Part shown: in pieces, positions 56,249-64,000 of the stretch
How positions within the stretch are numbered: position 1 is the stretch's first letter
How the letters are laid out: every line of letters begins with the position of its first letter
Origin: Erwinia sp. ErVv1
Lineage (GTDB): Bacteria; Pseudomonadota; Gammaproteobacteria; Enterobacterales; Enterobacteriaceae
NCBI RefSeq assembly: GCF_900068895.1
Contig: NZ_CDPK01000001.1
Location: 187,976 to 251,975 of the forward strand
Direction of reading: 5' to 3'
DNA: 64,000 nucleotides
The notes under the pieces: generated by a model
What the model saw: only the letters and a program-made list of their open reading frames with translations
What the model was told of the DNA's origin: nothing
Databases searched by the model: none
Position numbers and translations under genes: made by a program

Positions 56249-56866
56249 TTATTTTGCTGCGGAGAAACGGGCTGCCGCTTCGTCCCAGTTAACCACTTCC
56301 CAGAACGCCTTAATGTAGTCAGGACGTTTGTTCTGGTACTTCAGGTAGTAGGCGTGTTCCCACACGTCCAGGCCAACAATCGGCGTACCGGAAGCGCCAG
56401 AGATAGCTTCACCCATCAGCGGGCTGTCCTGGTTAGCCGTAGAGACGACGGCCAGTTTGTCACCCTTCTTAACCAGCCACGCCCAGCCTGAACCAAAACG
56501 GGTTGCGGCCGCTTTCTCAAATTCAGCTTTGAATGCGTCCACGCTGCCGAAGTCTTTTTCGATAGCGGCTTTAAGGTCGCCACTCAGGGTGGTGCCGGTT
56601 TTCAGGCCCTTCCAGAAGAAGCTGTGGTTAGAGTGGCCGCCCGCGTTGTTGCGCAGTACGGTTTTCTTGTCCGCAGGAACCTGATCCAGTTTAGCGATCA
56701 GCTCATCTACCGGCAGGCTGGCAAATTCGGTGCCTTCCAGCGCGGCATTGGCGTTGTTGACATAGGTCTGGTGGTGTTTAGTGTGATGGATTTCCATCGT
56801 CTGCTTATCGAAATGTGGCTCTAACGCGTCATAGGCGTAAGGCAGGGATGGTAGTGAATAACTCAT
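56249..56866 (-). CDS. sodA: Manganese superoxide dismutase
   Basis: 205 residues, very close to E. coli Sod[21 protein letters not shown] and the metal ligands in [20 protein letters not shown] and [13 protein letters not shown]. Converts superoxide to peroxide in the cytoplasm. Start at 56866 with a GGAGATGA Shine-Dalgarno; monocistronic. Confidence 0.97.
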   Translation of the reverse strand: MSYSLPSLPYAYDALEPHFDKQTMEIHHTKHHQTYVNNANAALEGTEFASLPVDELIAKLDQVPADKKTVLRNNAGGHSNHSFFWKGLKTGTTLSGDLKAAIEKDFGSVDAFKAEFEKAAATRFGSGWAWLVKKGDKLAVVSTANQDSPLMGEAISGASGTPIVGLDVWEHAYYLKYQNKRPDYIKAFWEVVNWDEAAARFSAAK

Positions 56867-57072
56867 GTTCATCATCTCCATAAAAGTTGGCGGTAGCTGT
56901 GTTGCTCCGCGTAAGCAGTCGGATCATTATAGTTAAATAAACGGTGGGTAAAAGGGTTATCAATGCCTTACTCTTACCGGGGTTTATTATTGAGGTGTTA
57001 CCGCACAGTTTCTCTACTTATCCCTGGCTTCTGCTACGCTAATGAAGAACTTTTATCGAAGGGAAGAGGCTT

Positions 57073-57783
57073 ATGGAGTACTACGGATTTATTCTGCTCA
57101 AATTTTTTATTGGCTTTGCCATCGTCATTACCCACCTGAATTTTTCCGGAAAAACTCAGCTTTCACAAATGACGCCCGTCGACTTTATCGGCAACTTTGT
57201 GCTGGGCGGCATTATTGGCGGCGTGATTTACAGCGACAGTATTCCTCTGTACCAGTATGTGGTGCTACTGCTGATCGGCGTGGCCTTTATCACCTCACTT
57301 AACGCCATCAGTAAGCACTTTTCGCTATTTCGCTCCATCACCATTGGCGACCCCATTCCGATCATCAAAAATGGCCAGTTCCTGATGGACAATATTCTCG
57401 CCCGACGGAACAAGATCGACATTCTGAGCGTCGCCTCGCAGATCCATACTCAGGGCATCCTCTCCTTTCAGGAAGTGCGCTACGCGCAGATTGAGCCGGG
57501 CGGCCAGGTCACGGTCATTGCCGAGGGTAGCCTGATGCCCTCGGTGATCGTCATGAAAAACGGCAAGGCGCGGCCCGGCGATCTGGCATTGATTGATAAA
57601 GACGAAGCCTGGCTACTGAAGGAAGTCGAGCGGTGTCAGCTGAAACGTGAGGATATCTTTCTCACCGAGTTCTGGGAGGGGAAGCTGATGTTCATTATGA
57701 ATAACGGCGATATCGTCCGTCAGAGCGAAGAGGCCGAGCTGGGATCGGCGGGATTAAAAGTGGGCGAGCGGCAGGACCGGTAA
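57073..57783 (+). CDS. DUF421 (YetF-type) membrane protein
   Basis: 236 residues with three N-terminal transmembrane helices (about 5-90), then a cytoplasmic DUF421 domain (FSLFRSITIGDPIPIIKNGQFLMDN, ARRNKIDILSVASQIHTQGI). Family function is not established, although some members affect membrane or spore physiology. No DUF3290 partner adjoins it. The Shine-Dalgarno is AAGAGG. Confidence 0.88.
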   Translation: MEYYGFILLKFFIGFAIVITHLNFSGKTQLSQMTPVDFIGNFVLGGIIGGVIYSDSIPLYQYVVLLLIGVAFITSLNAISKHFSLFRSITIGDPIPIIKNGQFLMDNILARRNKIDILSVASQIHTQGILSFQEVRYAQIEPGGQVTVIAEGSLMPSVIVMKNGKARPGDLALIDKDEAWLLKEVERCQLKREDIFLTEFWEGKLMFIMNNGDIVRQSEEAELGSAGLKVGERQDR

Positions 57784-57822
57784 GGGGCCAGCAGGCGGTC
57801 AGTTTCTAACAACATAAGGCAG

Positions 57823-58020
57823 TCACTCACTCCAGTCTTCCAGTTTAAGGTCCGGTACCCGCACAAATTCACGCGTATTATTCGTTACCAGAATGGCGCC
57901 CACGGCTACGGCATGGCCGGCGATAGCGGTGTCGTTAGGACCGATCGGCGTGCCGGCTGCGGCCAGGATGGCTTTGATCTGCGTGGTAGCGTCTACTGCT
58001 GCACGATCCCAGGGAAGGAG
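57823..58020 (-). pseudogene. Truncated vapC toxin (C-terminal half)
   Basis: The leftward frame reads LPWDRAAVDATTQ, then GTPIGPNDTAIAGHAVAVGA and LVTNNTREFVRVPDLKLEDW. This is the C-terminal half of a PIN-domain VapC ribonuclease, with the conserved Asp and TNNxREF motif. The N-terminal half is missing: an in-frame TGA stands just upstream and the microcin exporter gene ends at 58082. No vapB is present. It looks like the broken edge of an insertion. Confidence 0.85.
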
Positions 58021-58081
58021 ATAAGATCAACGTTAACATCAATATCAGCGTGATTATCTCCTGTAGCGCAATAGGTTCCTT

Positions 58082-60196
58082 TTATAGCGGCCGGAGACCG
58101 AGGTCTACCGTCCGATCAGCTGAGGCTATCGTCGACCAACGGTGGGCTATGATGATACGGGTTACGCTCAGCCCGCGTATGGCGTCGTTTATTAGTGCCT
58201 CGTTATATTCGTCCAAGTGGCTGGTCGCCTCGTCCATAAACAGAATACCTGGCCGACGGTAGAGGGCGCGGGCGATAAAAATACGCTGGCGCTGCCCGCC
58301 CGACAAGCCTTCGCCTAACTCTCCGGTCAGGGTATCATAGCCCATCGGCAGGGCCATGATGTCTTCGTGGATATGGCTAAGGTGTGCACATTCGTGAAGC
58401 CACGCCTCGTCGGGAGCCTCATGAAAGCCGGTGATGTTTTCGCGCAGGGAACCCGCAAACAGTCTGTCCTCTTGCAGAATACAGGCCACCGTGCGGCGAT
58501 AGTTATCCACGCCAGCGGCGTGAATGTCGCGTCCGCTGGCCAGCACACAGCCTCCCCCGGGTGGTATGAGACCGCATAACACCTTCATCAGCGTGGTTTT
58601 CCCGCACCCTGACGGGCCGATTATGGCCACGCTCTCACCAGCGGTCACTATGAGGTCAAGCCCGCGAAAAACTGTCGGCGACTGTTTATCATGCTGGAAT
58701 GTTAGCCCCTTCGCCTCCAGCCTCATGGCGGTTCCTGCGGGCCAGAGGTCAGCGGTCGGCTCTGCAGGCTCGGGCTGTGCGTGAGCGATGTCCGCAATCC
58801 GCTCCCCGTGCAGAGAAAGCATTCCCAGCCGCAGGAACATATTGGTCAGCGACAGGGCCCTGGCGGTGAATATCTCGCGGAATACCCCGAATGCCACAAA
58901 CGCTCCGAGCGAGAGATGATGGGTCATGACAGCCCCGACGCCAAGCCAGAGGACAACCACATTGTCCAACGCACCCGTAAGACCGCTGACGGTACTAAAA
59001 AGGATATCAAAGCGCCGGCGGCTCACAGCGGCGTTGGCGGCATCCACTTCCAGTGTCAGCCAGTTACGCCTGCGCTGCGCTGCCAGCCCCTGCGCGCGGA
59101 TGGTGGCAATGCCCCACAGCGACTCGGTAAAGTGGGAGCCAGCCGCAGCATTTTTTATCATTTGCTCCTCCGTCAGCTGGCGATACCGGGGAAAGGAAAT
59201 CAGACGCATCAGGATAGCAAGTAGCACGAACCCCGCTACCACGCTACATAGCAAAGCCCCGCCGTAGGCGCCCAGCAAAGCCAGTGACCCGAGTAGCATA
59301 ATGCCGTCAATGACGCAGCCGGTGATGTCGTGCACGAACGTGTCGCGCAGTACATCCAGCGAGCCGAAGCGGGACTGAATGTCGCCCGTGCGACGCCGGG
59401 AAAACCATGGCAGAGGTAGCCCCAGAAGGTGTCCGAGCAGGCCATCCTTCCACTGCACATCAGTCAGGGTATCAGTCACCATCACCGTCCACGCCCGGAT
59501 GAGATTCAGCCCGGTTTGCAGCAGGATAAGTGCGCCCAGCGACAGACAGACCAGCTCCAGCAGCCCGTGGTCGGAGGCAGGTACCACATGATCGAGAGCC
59601 ACCTGAGTTCCCACTGGCAGCATCAGACTGATGCTTTCGGTCATCGCCGACAGGCAGAATATTTTGAACAGCGCTGCGCCGAAGCCGCGAATGCTTTGCA
59701 TTAATTCCGTCGGCCGGACGCGGGCCTGCCTTTTCTGGGGGCGGAAGTCGCGGGCGGGCCACAGCTCCAACGCCGCCCCGGTAAAGCTCTCCGACAGTAC
59801 CTGTCGGCTTACGACTCGTCTGCCGCAGGCGGGGTCGTGTACGATGGCCCGATCGCCACAGAGGCCGACCAATACAACAAAATGGCTGAAATTCCAGTGC
59901 AGAACACATGGGAGGCGAAGGGCGGATAGCTCATCCAGCTCCAGTGCAAGCGCCCTGCCCGCAAGACCCGCGTTACCTGCAAGAGTGTGCAACGTGCCCA
60001 GCGTGGCCCCGCGCGACGAGAAACTGCCCTGGCAGCGCATGGCTGACAGATCCACGTAATGGCCGTGCCAACCTGCCACCATTGCGACGCAGGCCAAGCC
60101 GCATTCGGCGGCTTCCGTCTGCAGGATGAGTGGTACGCGCGGGCGCATAGAAAAGTTGAGTCGGCGCAGCAGCCAGTTCAGGCCGTTACCTTCCAT
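58082..60196 (-). CDS. Peptidase-containing bacteriocin/microcin ABC exporter (CvaB type)
   Basis: 704 residues with three parts. A C39 leader peptidase (1-140) has Cys32 in ECGLAC, His105 in NFSHFVVLV and Asp121 in DPA, the same positions I recall for CvaB. Transmembrane helices follow (about 165-430). The ATPase has Walker A GPSGCGKTT, signature [15 protein letters not shown] and Walker B LFMDEATSHLD. It would cut a double-glycine leader and export the core peptide with the HlyD partner and TolC. The start at 60196 overlaps the HlyD gene by 11 nt and fits the family length. Confidence 0.93.
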   Translation of the reverse strand: MEGNGLNWLLRRLNFSMRPRVPLILQTEAAECGLACVAMVAGWHGHYVDLSAMRCQGSFSSRGATLGTLHTLAGNAGLAGRALALELDELSALRLPCVLHWNFSHFVVLVGLCGDRAIVHDPACGRRVVSRQVLSESFTGAALELWPARDFRPQKRQARVRPTELMQSIRGFGAALFKIFCLSAMTESISLMLPVGTQVALDHVVPASDHGLLELVCLSLGALILLQTGLNLIRAWTVMVTDTLTDVQWKDGLLGHLLGLPLPWFSRRRTGDIQSRFGSLDVLRDTFVHDITGCVIDGIMLLGSLALLGAYGGALLCSVVAGFVLLAILMRLISFPRYRQLTEEQMIKNAAAGSHFTESLWGIATIRAQGLAAQRRRNWLTLEVDAANAAVSRRRFDILFSTVSGLTGALDNVVVLWLGVGAVMTHHLSLGAFVAFGVFREIFTARALSLTNMFLRLGMLSLHGERIADIAHAQPEPAEPTADLWPAGTAMRLEAKGLTFQHDKQSPTVFRGLDLIVTAGESVAIIGPSGCGKTTLMKVLCGLIPPGGGCVLASGRDIHAAGVDNYRRTVACILQEDRLFAGSLRENITGFHEAPDEAWLHECAHLSHIHEDIMALPMGYDTLTGELGEGLSGGQRQRIFIARALYRRPGILFMDEATSHLDEYNEALINDAIRGLSVTRIIIAHRWSTIASADRTVDLGLRPL

Positions 60197-61466
60197 GTGC
60201 TGCCCCCCGAGTGCTGTCACGCATCTCATAGAGCGGCGCCAGCGCCCACTGCCACAGCTTGCGCTTTTCCATAAATAATGTACATTCCGCCCGCAGCCCG
60301 TTTCCGGGACGCAGGTGCCGTCCTTGCCAGTCAAAGTGCGTCACGTCGGGTGTAACGGTGAGCCTGTACCAGGTTCCGGCAACGCCGGCTGACGGCGCTG
60401 CGGACCAGGCCATCCTTTCCTGCAGAGTAGCCGGGGCGGTAGCTATCTGTGCAATGCGCCCTGGAAATTGGCCAAACTTCTCTGCCGGGAAGGCGTTGTA
60501 GCGGATGCTTACCGGGGCATCCATCCTTATGAAGGGCACTACGCCGTCGGGTACCCACATGACCAGTTGCCAGCGCACCATACCGCCGGGGATAACCTGT
60601 ACCAGCGCGTCTCCAACGCTGACAGCCTGCCCGGGCGATGGCCCGGCGGTATCCACCCGGCCGTCCACCGGCGAGGTAACGACCAGCGTGCCGGCGGCGT
60701 CGTCCTCAGCATCCTGACGAACTAGCTCGCTGCGCTGCATCTCCATGCGAAAAATATCGTTATCAAAGTCTGCAGCACGGGTGCGGATATCGCCCTCCAG
60801 TACCAGTACCTGTAGGGCGTTCTGTTCACGCTGGCTACTGAGCGTCAGCAGATCGCTCTGTTGCTGATAATAGAGAGACGCTTGCTGCGAAAGCTGATCC
60901 CGATTTATCAGCCCCGCTCGCTGATAGCGGCGGTAGCTGTCCATGTTCTGCTTCATTTCCCGCAATCCCTCCGAGGCCTGATTCAGAACATCAGCCGAAT
61001 GCATCAGCGCAGCCGTATAGCTGGCTTTCTCCTGTGCAAGCGTCGCCAAGGTAACGCGCCGGTTGTCCTGCAGGCGGCTAATAATGCCGTCCACGCTTTT
61101 TATCTGTGCCTGCGTATTCAGCCGCTGCTGAAGGCTAACCACGCCGGAGCGAGCAGTATGGCTGACGTCAATTTCGTAAAGCGGCTGTCCCTTTCTAACA
61201 CGGTCCCCCGGGCCGACCAGCCTGCTGAGGATAACCCCCTGACCAGGCGCAACGATTCTGACCGGGCCGGGCAATGAGGCCAGCTCACCACTTACGGTAA
61301 CACGACGGGTGTAACTGCCGGCGCAGAGAAACGAGGCAAGCAGGGTAAAAAACAGGATGGTAAAGGCGAGGTACGCCCATAGGGGAAGACCACGGACCAT
61401 CAGCGCCCTGCCTTTCCAGGCATATGACCGATGATCAAGCGCCGCCTGACGATAAAAGGATTTCAT
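60186..61466 (-). CDS. Microcin secretion adaptor (CvaA/HlyD family)
   Basis: 426 residues. One N-terminal transmembrane helix (about 30-50, LPLWAYLAFTILFFTLL) leads to a periplasmic barrel-lipoyl-coiled-coil protein (VTVSGELASLPGPVRIVAPG, VTSPVDGRVDTAGPSPGQAV). It connects the CvaB-type exporter to an outer-membrane channel. The order precursor, adaptor, exporter on one strand forms a complete secretion module. The 84-nt gap before it contains a hairpin. Confidence 0.92.
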   Translation of the reverse strand: MKSFYRQAALDHRSYAWKGRALMVRGLPLWAYLAFTILFFTLLASFLCAGSYTRRVTVSGELASLPGPVRIVAPGQGVILSRLVGPGDRVRKGQPLYEIDVSHTARSGVVSLQQRLNTQAQIKSVDGIISRLQDNRRVTLATLAQEKASYTAALMHSADVLNQASEGLREMKQNMDSYRRYQRAGLINRDQLSQQASLYYQQQSDLLTLSSQREQNALQVLVLEGDIRTRAADFDNDIFRMEMQRSELVRQDAEDDAAGTLVVTSPVDGRVDTAGPSPGQAVSVGDALVQVIPGGMVRWQLVMWVPDGVVPFIRMDAPVSIRYNAFPAEKFGQFPGRIAQIATAPATLQERMAWSAAPSAGVAGTWYRLTVTPDVTHFDWQGRHLRPGNGLRAECTLFMEKRKLWQWALAPLYEMRDSTRGAAHGR

Positions 61467-61509
61467 TATTAACCTGACAGGAAGGCTGGTAAAGCCGAAG
61501 CCGTAAATA

Positions 61510-61530
61510 AGGCGACCTTACCGGCCGCCT
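61510..61530 (-). terminator. Attenuator-like hairpin between precursor and adaptor genes
   Basis: On the transcribed strand AGGCGGCC pairs with GGTCGCCT (one G-U) around GGTAA, followed by TATTT. It may give more precursor than exporter mRNA. Confidence 0.5.
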
Positions 61531-61549
61531 GAAAGTGTCAAACTTTAAA

Positions 61550-61802
61550 TTAGTGTTTGCCACCCCGGTCGTCGCTGCGCCTGCTGCTGCTCGATGTACC
61601 AGATTGACTGCTACCGCCCTTAGCTGTACTGGAACGGCCCACATCAGGAGCGTTTATACCACACTCGGCATGTATGCTCATCGAGTTAGACGAACCACCA
61701 TGACCGTCACGGGATGAGGAATAAGATGCCCCCCACTGAACAGCTGCCAATTGAAAAACCACCCGCCACAACATTCATTTCATTTACCGAAAGTTCACGC
61801 AT
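61550..61802 (-). pseudogene. Double-glycine-leader microcin precursor, frameshifted at a G6 run
   Basis: After AATAGGAGC, the ATG at 61802 opens MRELSVNEMNVVAGG, a textbook class II microcin leader ending in Gly-Gly. As written, the frame stops at 61707 after 31 codons. Removing one G from the run of six (C6 at 61729-61734 on the plus strand) joins it to the long open frame ending at 61550. The result is an 83-residue precursor with a 68-residue core beginning FSIGSCSVGASYSSS. That core has about 21 Ser, 12 Gly and two Cys (core positions 6 and 32). A sequencing error, a true mutation or phase variation would all fit. The exporter genes lie directly downstream. Confidence 0.85.
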
Positions 61803-61813
61803 TGTTTTAGCTC

Positions 61814-62518
61814 CTATTTACAGTAACTGGCAAAAATAACGTGCTTATTTCTCATTGAGATAACCCACTGAGAAGCTGAATTGACATAAAAAATATTTCT
61901 TATGCCAAATTTCCTCATATCTTCTGGAGTGTATGAAAACCATTTTTCCGGAAACTTCACCGAATAATTATCCTGAAGCTGCGGACAGAAAGGGAGTTTA
62001 TAATTAACCTTCAGAAGACTGTAAAAGTTTTTTTCGCGTTTTTTTATTCTTACAAACTCAGGCATTTTGACTAAATCACCTGGGGATAAGGTCTTACTGT
62101 CGGTGGTTATCCGTAACTGTTCTGCAGGACTACCGGCGCTGCCATGCCACAGAAGATAGGAATTGTTTCCGATTATTTTTTCCTGACCTGCTGGAAAAAG
62201 GTAGTTGGCACATGCTGAAGCGCATACTGTACGGACGGCAATATTTATTTTCCTGGTATAAAGAATATTTGCAATATCAAGTGCTGATTGGACATCCCCG
62301 CCCATGCTATTAACTGAAAGGGTTTTAATGTCATTATGAGTTAATAGCTTAATCACTTCCTTCTGAGATGCTCTGGTTATAAGACCGTCAAAAAAAAGAG
62401 TCTCTCCATCGATTTTAAGGGTAGGGTTGATCTGGAAAGGTCTTGCATCAGGAATATCAATTTCTTGCTGAGCAGTACAGAAATTCGGTATTAATAAAAA
62501 ACAAAAGATAACAAACAT
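61814..62518 (-). CDS. Secreted ClpP-fold (COG3904-like) protein in the microcin cluster
   Basis: 234 residues. A signal peptide (MFVIFCFLLIPNFCTAQ) precedes a crotonase/ClpP-like core: LSVNSMGGDVQSALDIANIL, then VRTVCASACANYLFPAG with the candidate nucleophile Ser in CASAC, then SYLLWHGS. The C-terminal part has extra cysteines. It ends 11 nt before the microcin ATG on the same strand, so it is probably in the same transcript. Its low GC content suggests transfer. It may process, protect against, or regulate the microcin; no classical small immunity protein is seen. The Shine-Dalgarno is weak. Confidence 0.75.
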   Translation of the reverse strand: MFVIFCFLLIPNFCTAQQEIDIPDARPFQINPTLKIDGETLFFDGLITRASQKEVIKLLTHNDIKTLSVNSMGGDVQSALDIANILYTRKINIAVRTVCASACANYLFPAGQEKIIGNNSYLLWHGSAGSPAEQLRITTDSKTLSPGDLVKMPEFVRIKKREKNFYSLLKVNYKLPFCPQLQDNYSVKFPEKWFSYTPEDMRKFGIRNIFYVNSASQWVISMRNKHVIFASYCK

Positions 62519-62560
62519 CCTGTCATGAGCTTTCTTTTTTTATAAAAATCAGGGGGAGTT

Positions 62561-62626
62561 ATGAAATCTGGCATAGTCATGGGAATTCCATTTACAATTA
62601 TTATAATTAGCTTACCAGGGATTTAA
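62561..62626 (+). CDS. Possible 21-residue hydrophobic microprotein
   Basis: AGGGGGAG at 62551-62558 sits a few bases before ATG. The frame MKSGIVMGIPFTIIIISLPG ends one residue later. It would be a single membrane helix, divergent from the ClpP-like gene. Such a strong ribosome site is notable, but the ORF is too short to be sure. Confidence 0.3.
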   Translation: MKSGIVMGIPFTIIIISLPGI

Positions 62627-63130
62627 TTAGACATTACTTTACGGGTGACTCGGAGTCTGCCCGCTTATGTAAGCTACTATTAATTCAAGGTTATTTTAAG
62701 TCAAGAGCTGTAACAAAATATTTATTTTGCATGATTTTCTATCAGTTTTTTTGAACTATATCGCATAGTAAACCCCTTTTTTTATTATATATTTGGCTAC
62801 TTCACCGAGTGATTAAAGGGGGGAGAATAAGTATTGTTCCGTCAACACGAAGAAAAATCCTGAATAATAAATGGAATAGGTATGACTGAAATGGTGGCTT
62901 TAGCGAAGGTATTTGCAGACCACTCCCAAACGCTGAGTTAGTGATGGCCATGATGCCTCACCTATGGCACCGTCGGAAACTTGCGACCTTAAATGCCCAA
63001 ATTTAGCAGCTCTTATCGACACTTAAACAGGCTTTAGTGGACTGTTACTGCGAAGGTGTAATGTTAAGTTGACCAGCGTCAGGCCTGACTGGGTCCGAAA
63101 TGTCGTCTGTTATGTCTGCAAGCATTGTTA

Positions 63131-63164
63131 CCGGAACAGAGGCGATAAGTGGCCTCTGTTTCGG
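63131..63164. repeat. 13-bp inverted repeat
   Basis: CCGGAACAGAGGC pairs with GCCTCTGTTTCGG (one G-U) around an 8-nt loop. No T tract; origin unknown, possibly a remnant of a mobile element end. Confidence 0.5.
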
Positions 63165-63199
63165 CGGCCAGATTAACTCTGCCACTACCATTCAGCTCC

Positions 63200-63220
63200 A
63201 AACCGTCCCGCCGACGGTTT
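63200..63220. terminator. Hairpin downstream of the aminotransferase gene
   Basis: AAACCGTC / GACGGTTT with a 5-nt loop lies about 64 nt beyond the leftward stop; the T tract is short. Confidence 0.45.
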
Positions 63221-63283
63221 CTTAACAGCATCATGGTCAACATTAATGCTTAAGGAACAATAATCCACCTCTACGCCAGCCCA

Positions 63284-64000
63284 TTACCGACCGCAGGCGG
63301 CCAGCGACTTATCCAGCGCGCCCACCAGCCAGTCGATGTCGCTCTCCTGGAAGGCTAACGGCGGGCGCAGCTTCAGCACGTTGCCATAAGGCCCGGCAAC
63401 CGAGGTAAGGACATGGTTTTCACGCAGCCTCTCGGTGACGTCCAGTGCCAGCTGTTTGTCCGGCGTCTTACTGCGCTTATCCGTCACCAGCTCAAAGCCA
63501 ATAAACAGGCCCGCTCCACGCACGTCGCCCACGCACTCATATTTATCCTTGAGCGTTAACAGCGCAGCCAGCAGCTTCTCGCCCACCTTGCGGCTGTGTT
63601 CCTGTAGGCCTTCATCCTTGATCACCGTTAGCACCGCCTGCGCCGCTGCCATCGCGACCGGATTGCCGCCAAACGTGTTGAAATAGGGGATATCGTCGCT
63701 GAATGCTGCCAGAACGTCGCTTTTTGCCAGCAGAGCAGAAACCGGGATGCCATTGCCCATGGGCTTACCGGTGGTCACCACATCCGGCACCACGCCATGG
63801 CGGGCAAAGCCCCAGAACGCCTCGCCGGTGCGGGCAAAGCCGGGCTGCACTTCGTCGGCAATAAAAATACCGCCATTTTTATGCACCACCTCCACCGCTT
63901 TTTGCAGAAAACCTTTCGGCCCCGGCAGTACGCCGTCAGAGGAGAAAATCGAGTCGGCAAGGAAACCGGCAAATTTGATGCCGTGGGCCGCCATATCGTC
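63284..64000 (-). CDS. Class III aminotransferase, C-terminal part (5' end outside the window)
   Basis: Open to the right edge, about 238 residues seen. PLP-enzyme motifs are GGIFIADEVQPGFARTGEAFWGF (the Asp that binds the pyridine nitrogen) and VVTTGKPMGNGIPVSALL (the Schiff-base Lys). NTFGGNPVAMAAAQAVL follows. It fits the alanine-glyoxylate/4-aminobutyrate-type class III group; the substrate cannot be assigned. Confidence 0.9.
   Translation of the reverse strand, partial: DDMAAHGIKFAGFLADSIFSSDGVLPGPKGFLQKAVEVVHKNGGIFIADEVQPGFARTGEAFWGFARHGVVPDVVTTGKPMGNGIPVSALLAKSDVLAAFSDDIPYFNTFGGNPVAMAAAQAVLTVIKDEGLQEHSRKVGEKLLAALLTLKDKYECVGDVRGAGLFIGFELVTDKRSKTPDKQLALDVTERLRENHVLTSVAGPYGNVLKLRPPLAFQESDIDWLVGALDKSLAACGR

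Larger units (their letters stand above)
62627..63283. other. AT-rich and degenerate intergenic DNA at the right edge of the microcin cluster
   Basis: The left half is AT-rich with poly-A/T and poly-C/G runs (AAACCCCTTTTTTT near 62,770 and AAAGGGGGGAG near 62,815) and probably holds the cluster promoter. The right half contains short broken frames such as MTEMVALAKVFADHSQTLS (62882), then a stop. No intact gene or IS end is recognised. Confidence 0.5.

Noticed and set aside
61550-61774. Ser/Gly-rich 74-codon frame as an independent gene
   Set aside because: Its first codons lack a ribosome site and overlap the microcin leader in another frame. It is better read as the frameshifted core of the precursor.
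62560-62640. Fur box controlling the microcin genes
   Set aside because: The AATTATTATAATT-like symmetry is short and does not match the 19-bp Fur consensus well.
62882-63180. Remnant transposase or regulator gene
   Set aside because: Short frames such as MTEMVALAKVFADHSQ are broken by stops and no family could be named with confidence.

Overview
The window is chromosomal DNA from a gamma-proteobacterium of the order Enterobacterales, most likely Erwiniaceae (Pantoea or a near relative). The blocks dppABCDF-eptB, wecH-glyQS, yiaG-yiaF, mtlADR-yibL and sodA are classic enterobacterial neighbourhoods. The convergent, overlapping esaR/esaI quorum-sensing pair is typical of Pantoea. The taxon is inferred from gene content only.

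Layout: 1-9,012 is a cellulose synthase operon read leftward, bcsO-bcsQ-bcsA-bcsB-bcsC. It has no bcsZ between bcsB and bcsC and unusual tandem coding repeats in bcsO and bcsB. 9,298-15,067 is the dipeptide transporter dppABCDF, followed by eptB (lipid A/Kdo modification). 17.7-19.7 kb holds a small molybdopterin oxidoreductase with a cytochrome b561-like partner and a DUF5666 protein. 19.8-20.9 kb is ohr-ohrR (organic peroxide defence), followed by a small HD alarmone-hydrolase-like protein and an RcnB-like protein. 22.5-24.1 kb has a probable ArcZ-like small RNA, then esaR and esaI, with two identical 12-bp palindromic operators before esaR.

24.7-37.6 kb reads as an acid/drug fitness island: emrKY diverging from evgAS, then yfdX, hdeD, hdeB, slp, a pyruvoyl-type decarboxylase of the phosphatidylserine-decarboxylase family, and an APC amino-acid/polyamine antiporter. 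An EvgA-type box lies between yfdX and hdeD. The last two genes look like an unrecognised decarboxylase/antiporter acid-resistance pair. 37.9-40.7 kb carries a polyol dehydrogenase, a SemiSWEET-like protein and wecH. 40.9-51.3 kb is housekeeping: glyQS, an alcohol dehydrogenase, yiaG, yiaF, mtlADR with four CRP-like sites, and yibL. An AT-rich orphan gene (51.5 kb), a ribose-type sugar ABC transporter, sodA and a DUF421 gene follow.

57.8-63.3 kb is the most novel part. A truncated vapC abuts a leftward cluster encoding a CvaB-type peptidase ABC exporter (Cys32/His105/Asp121), a CvaA/HlyD adaptor, a short double-glycine-leader precursor, and a secreted ClpP/COG3904-like protein. The precursor starts MRELSVNEMNVVAGG and would give a 68-residue Ser/Gly-rich core with two cysteines, but it is out of frame at a run of six G. 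I read this as a new class II microcin-like system, either frameshifted, phase-variable or mis-sequenced. No immunity gene is obvious. The window ends inside a class III aminotransferase.
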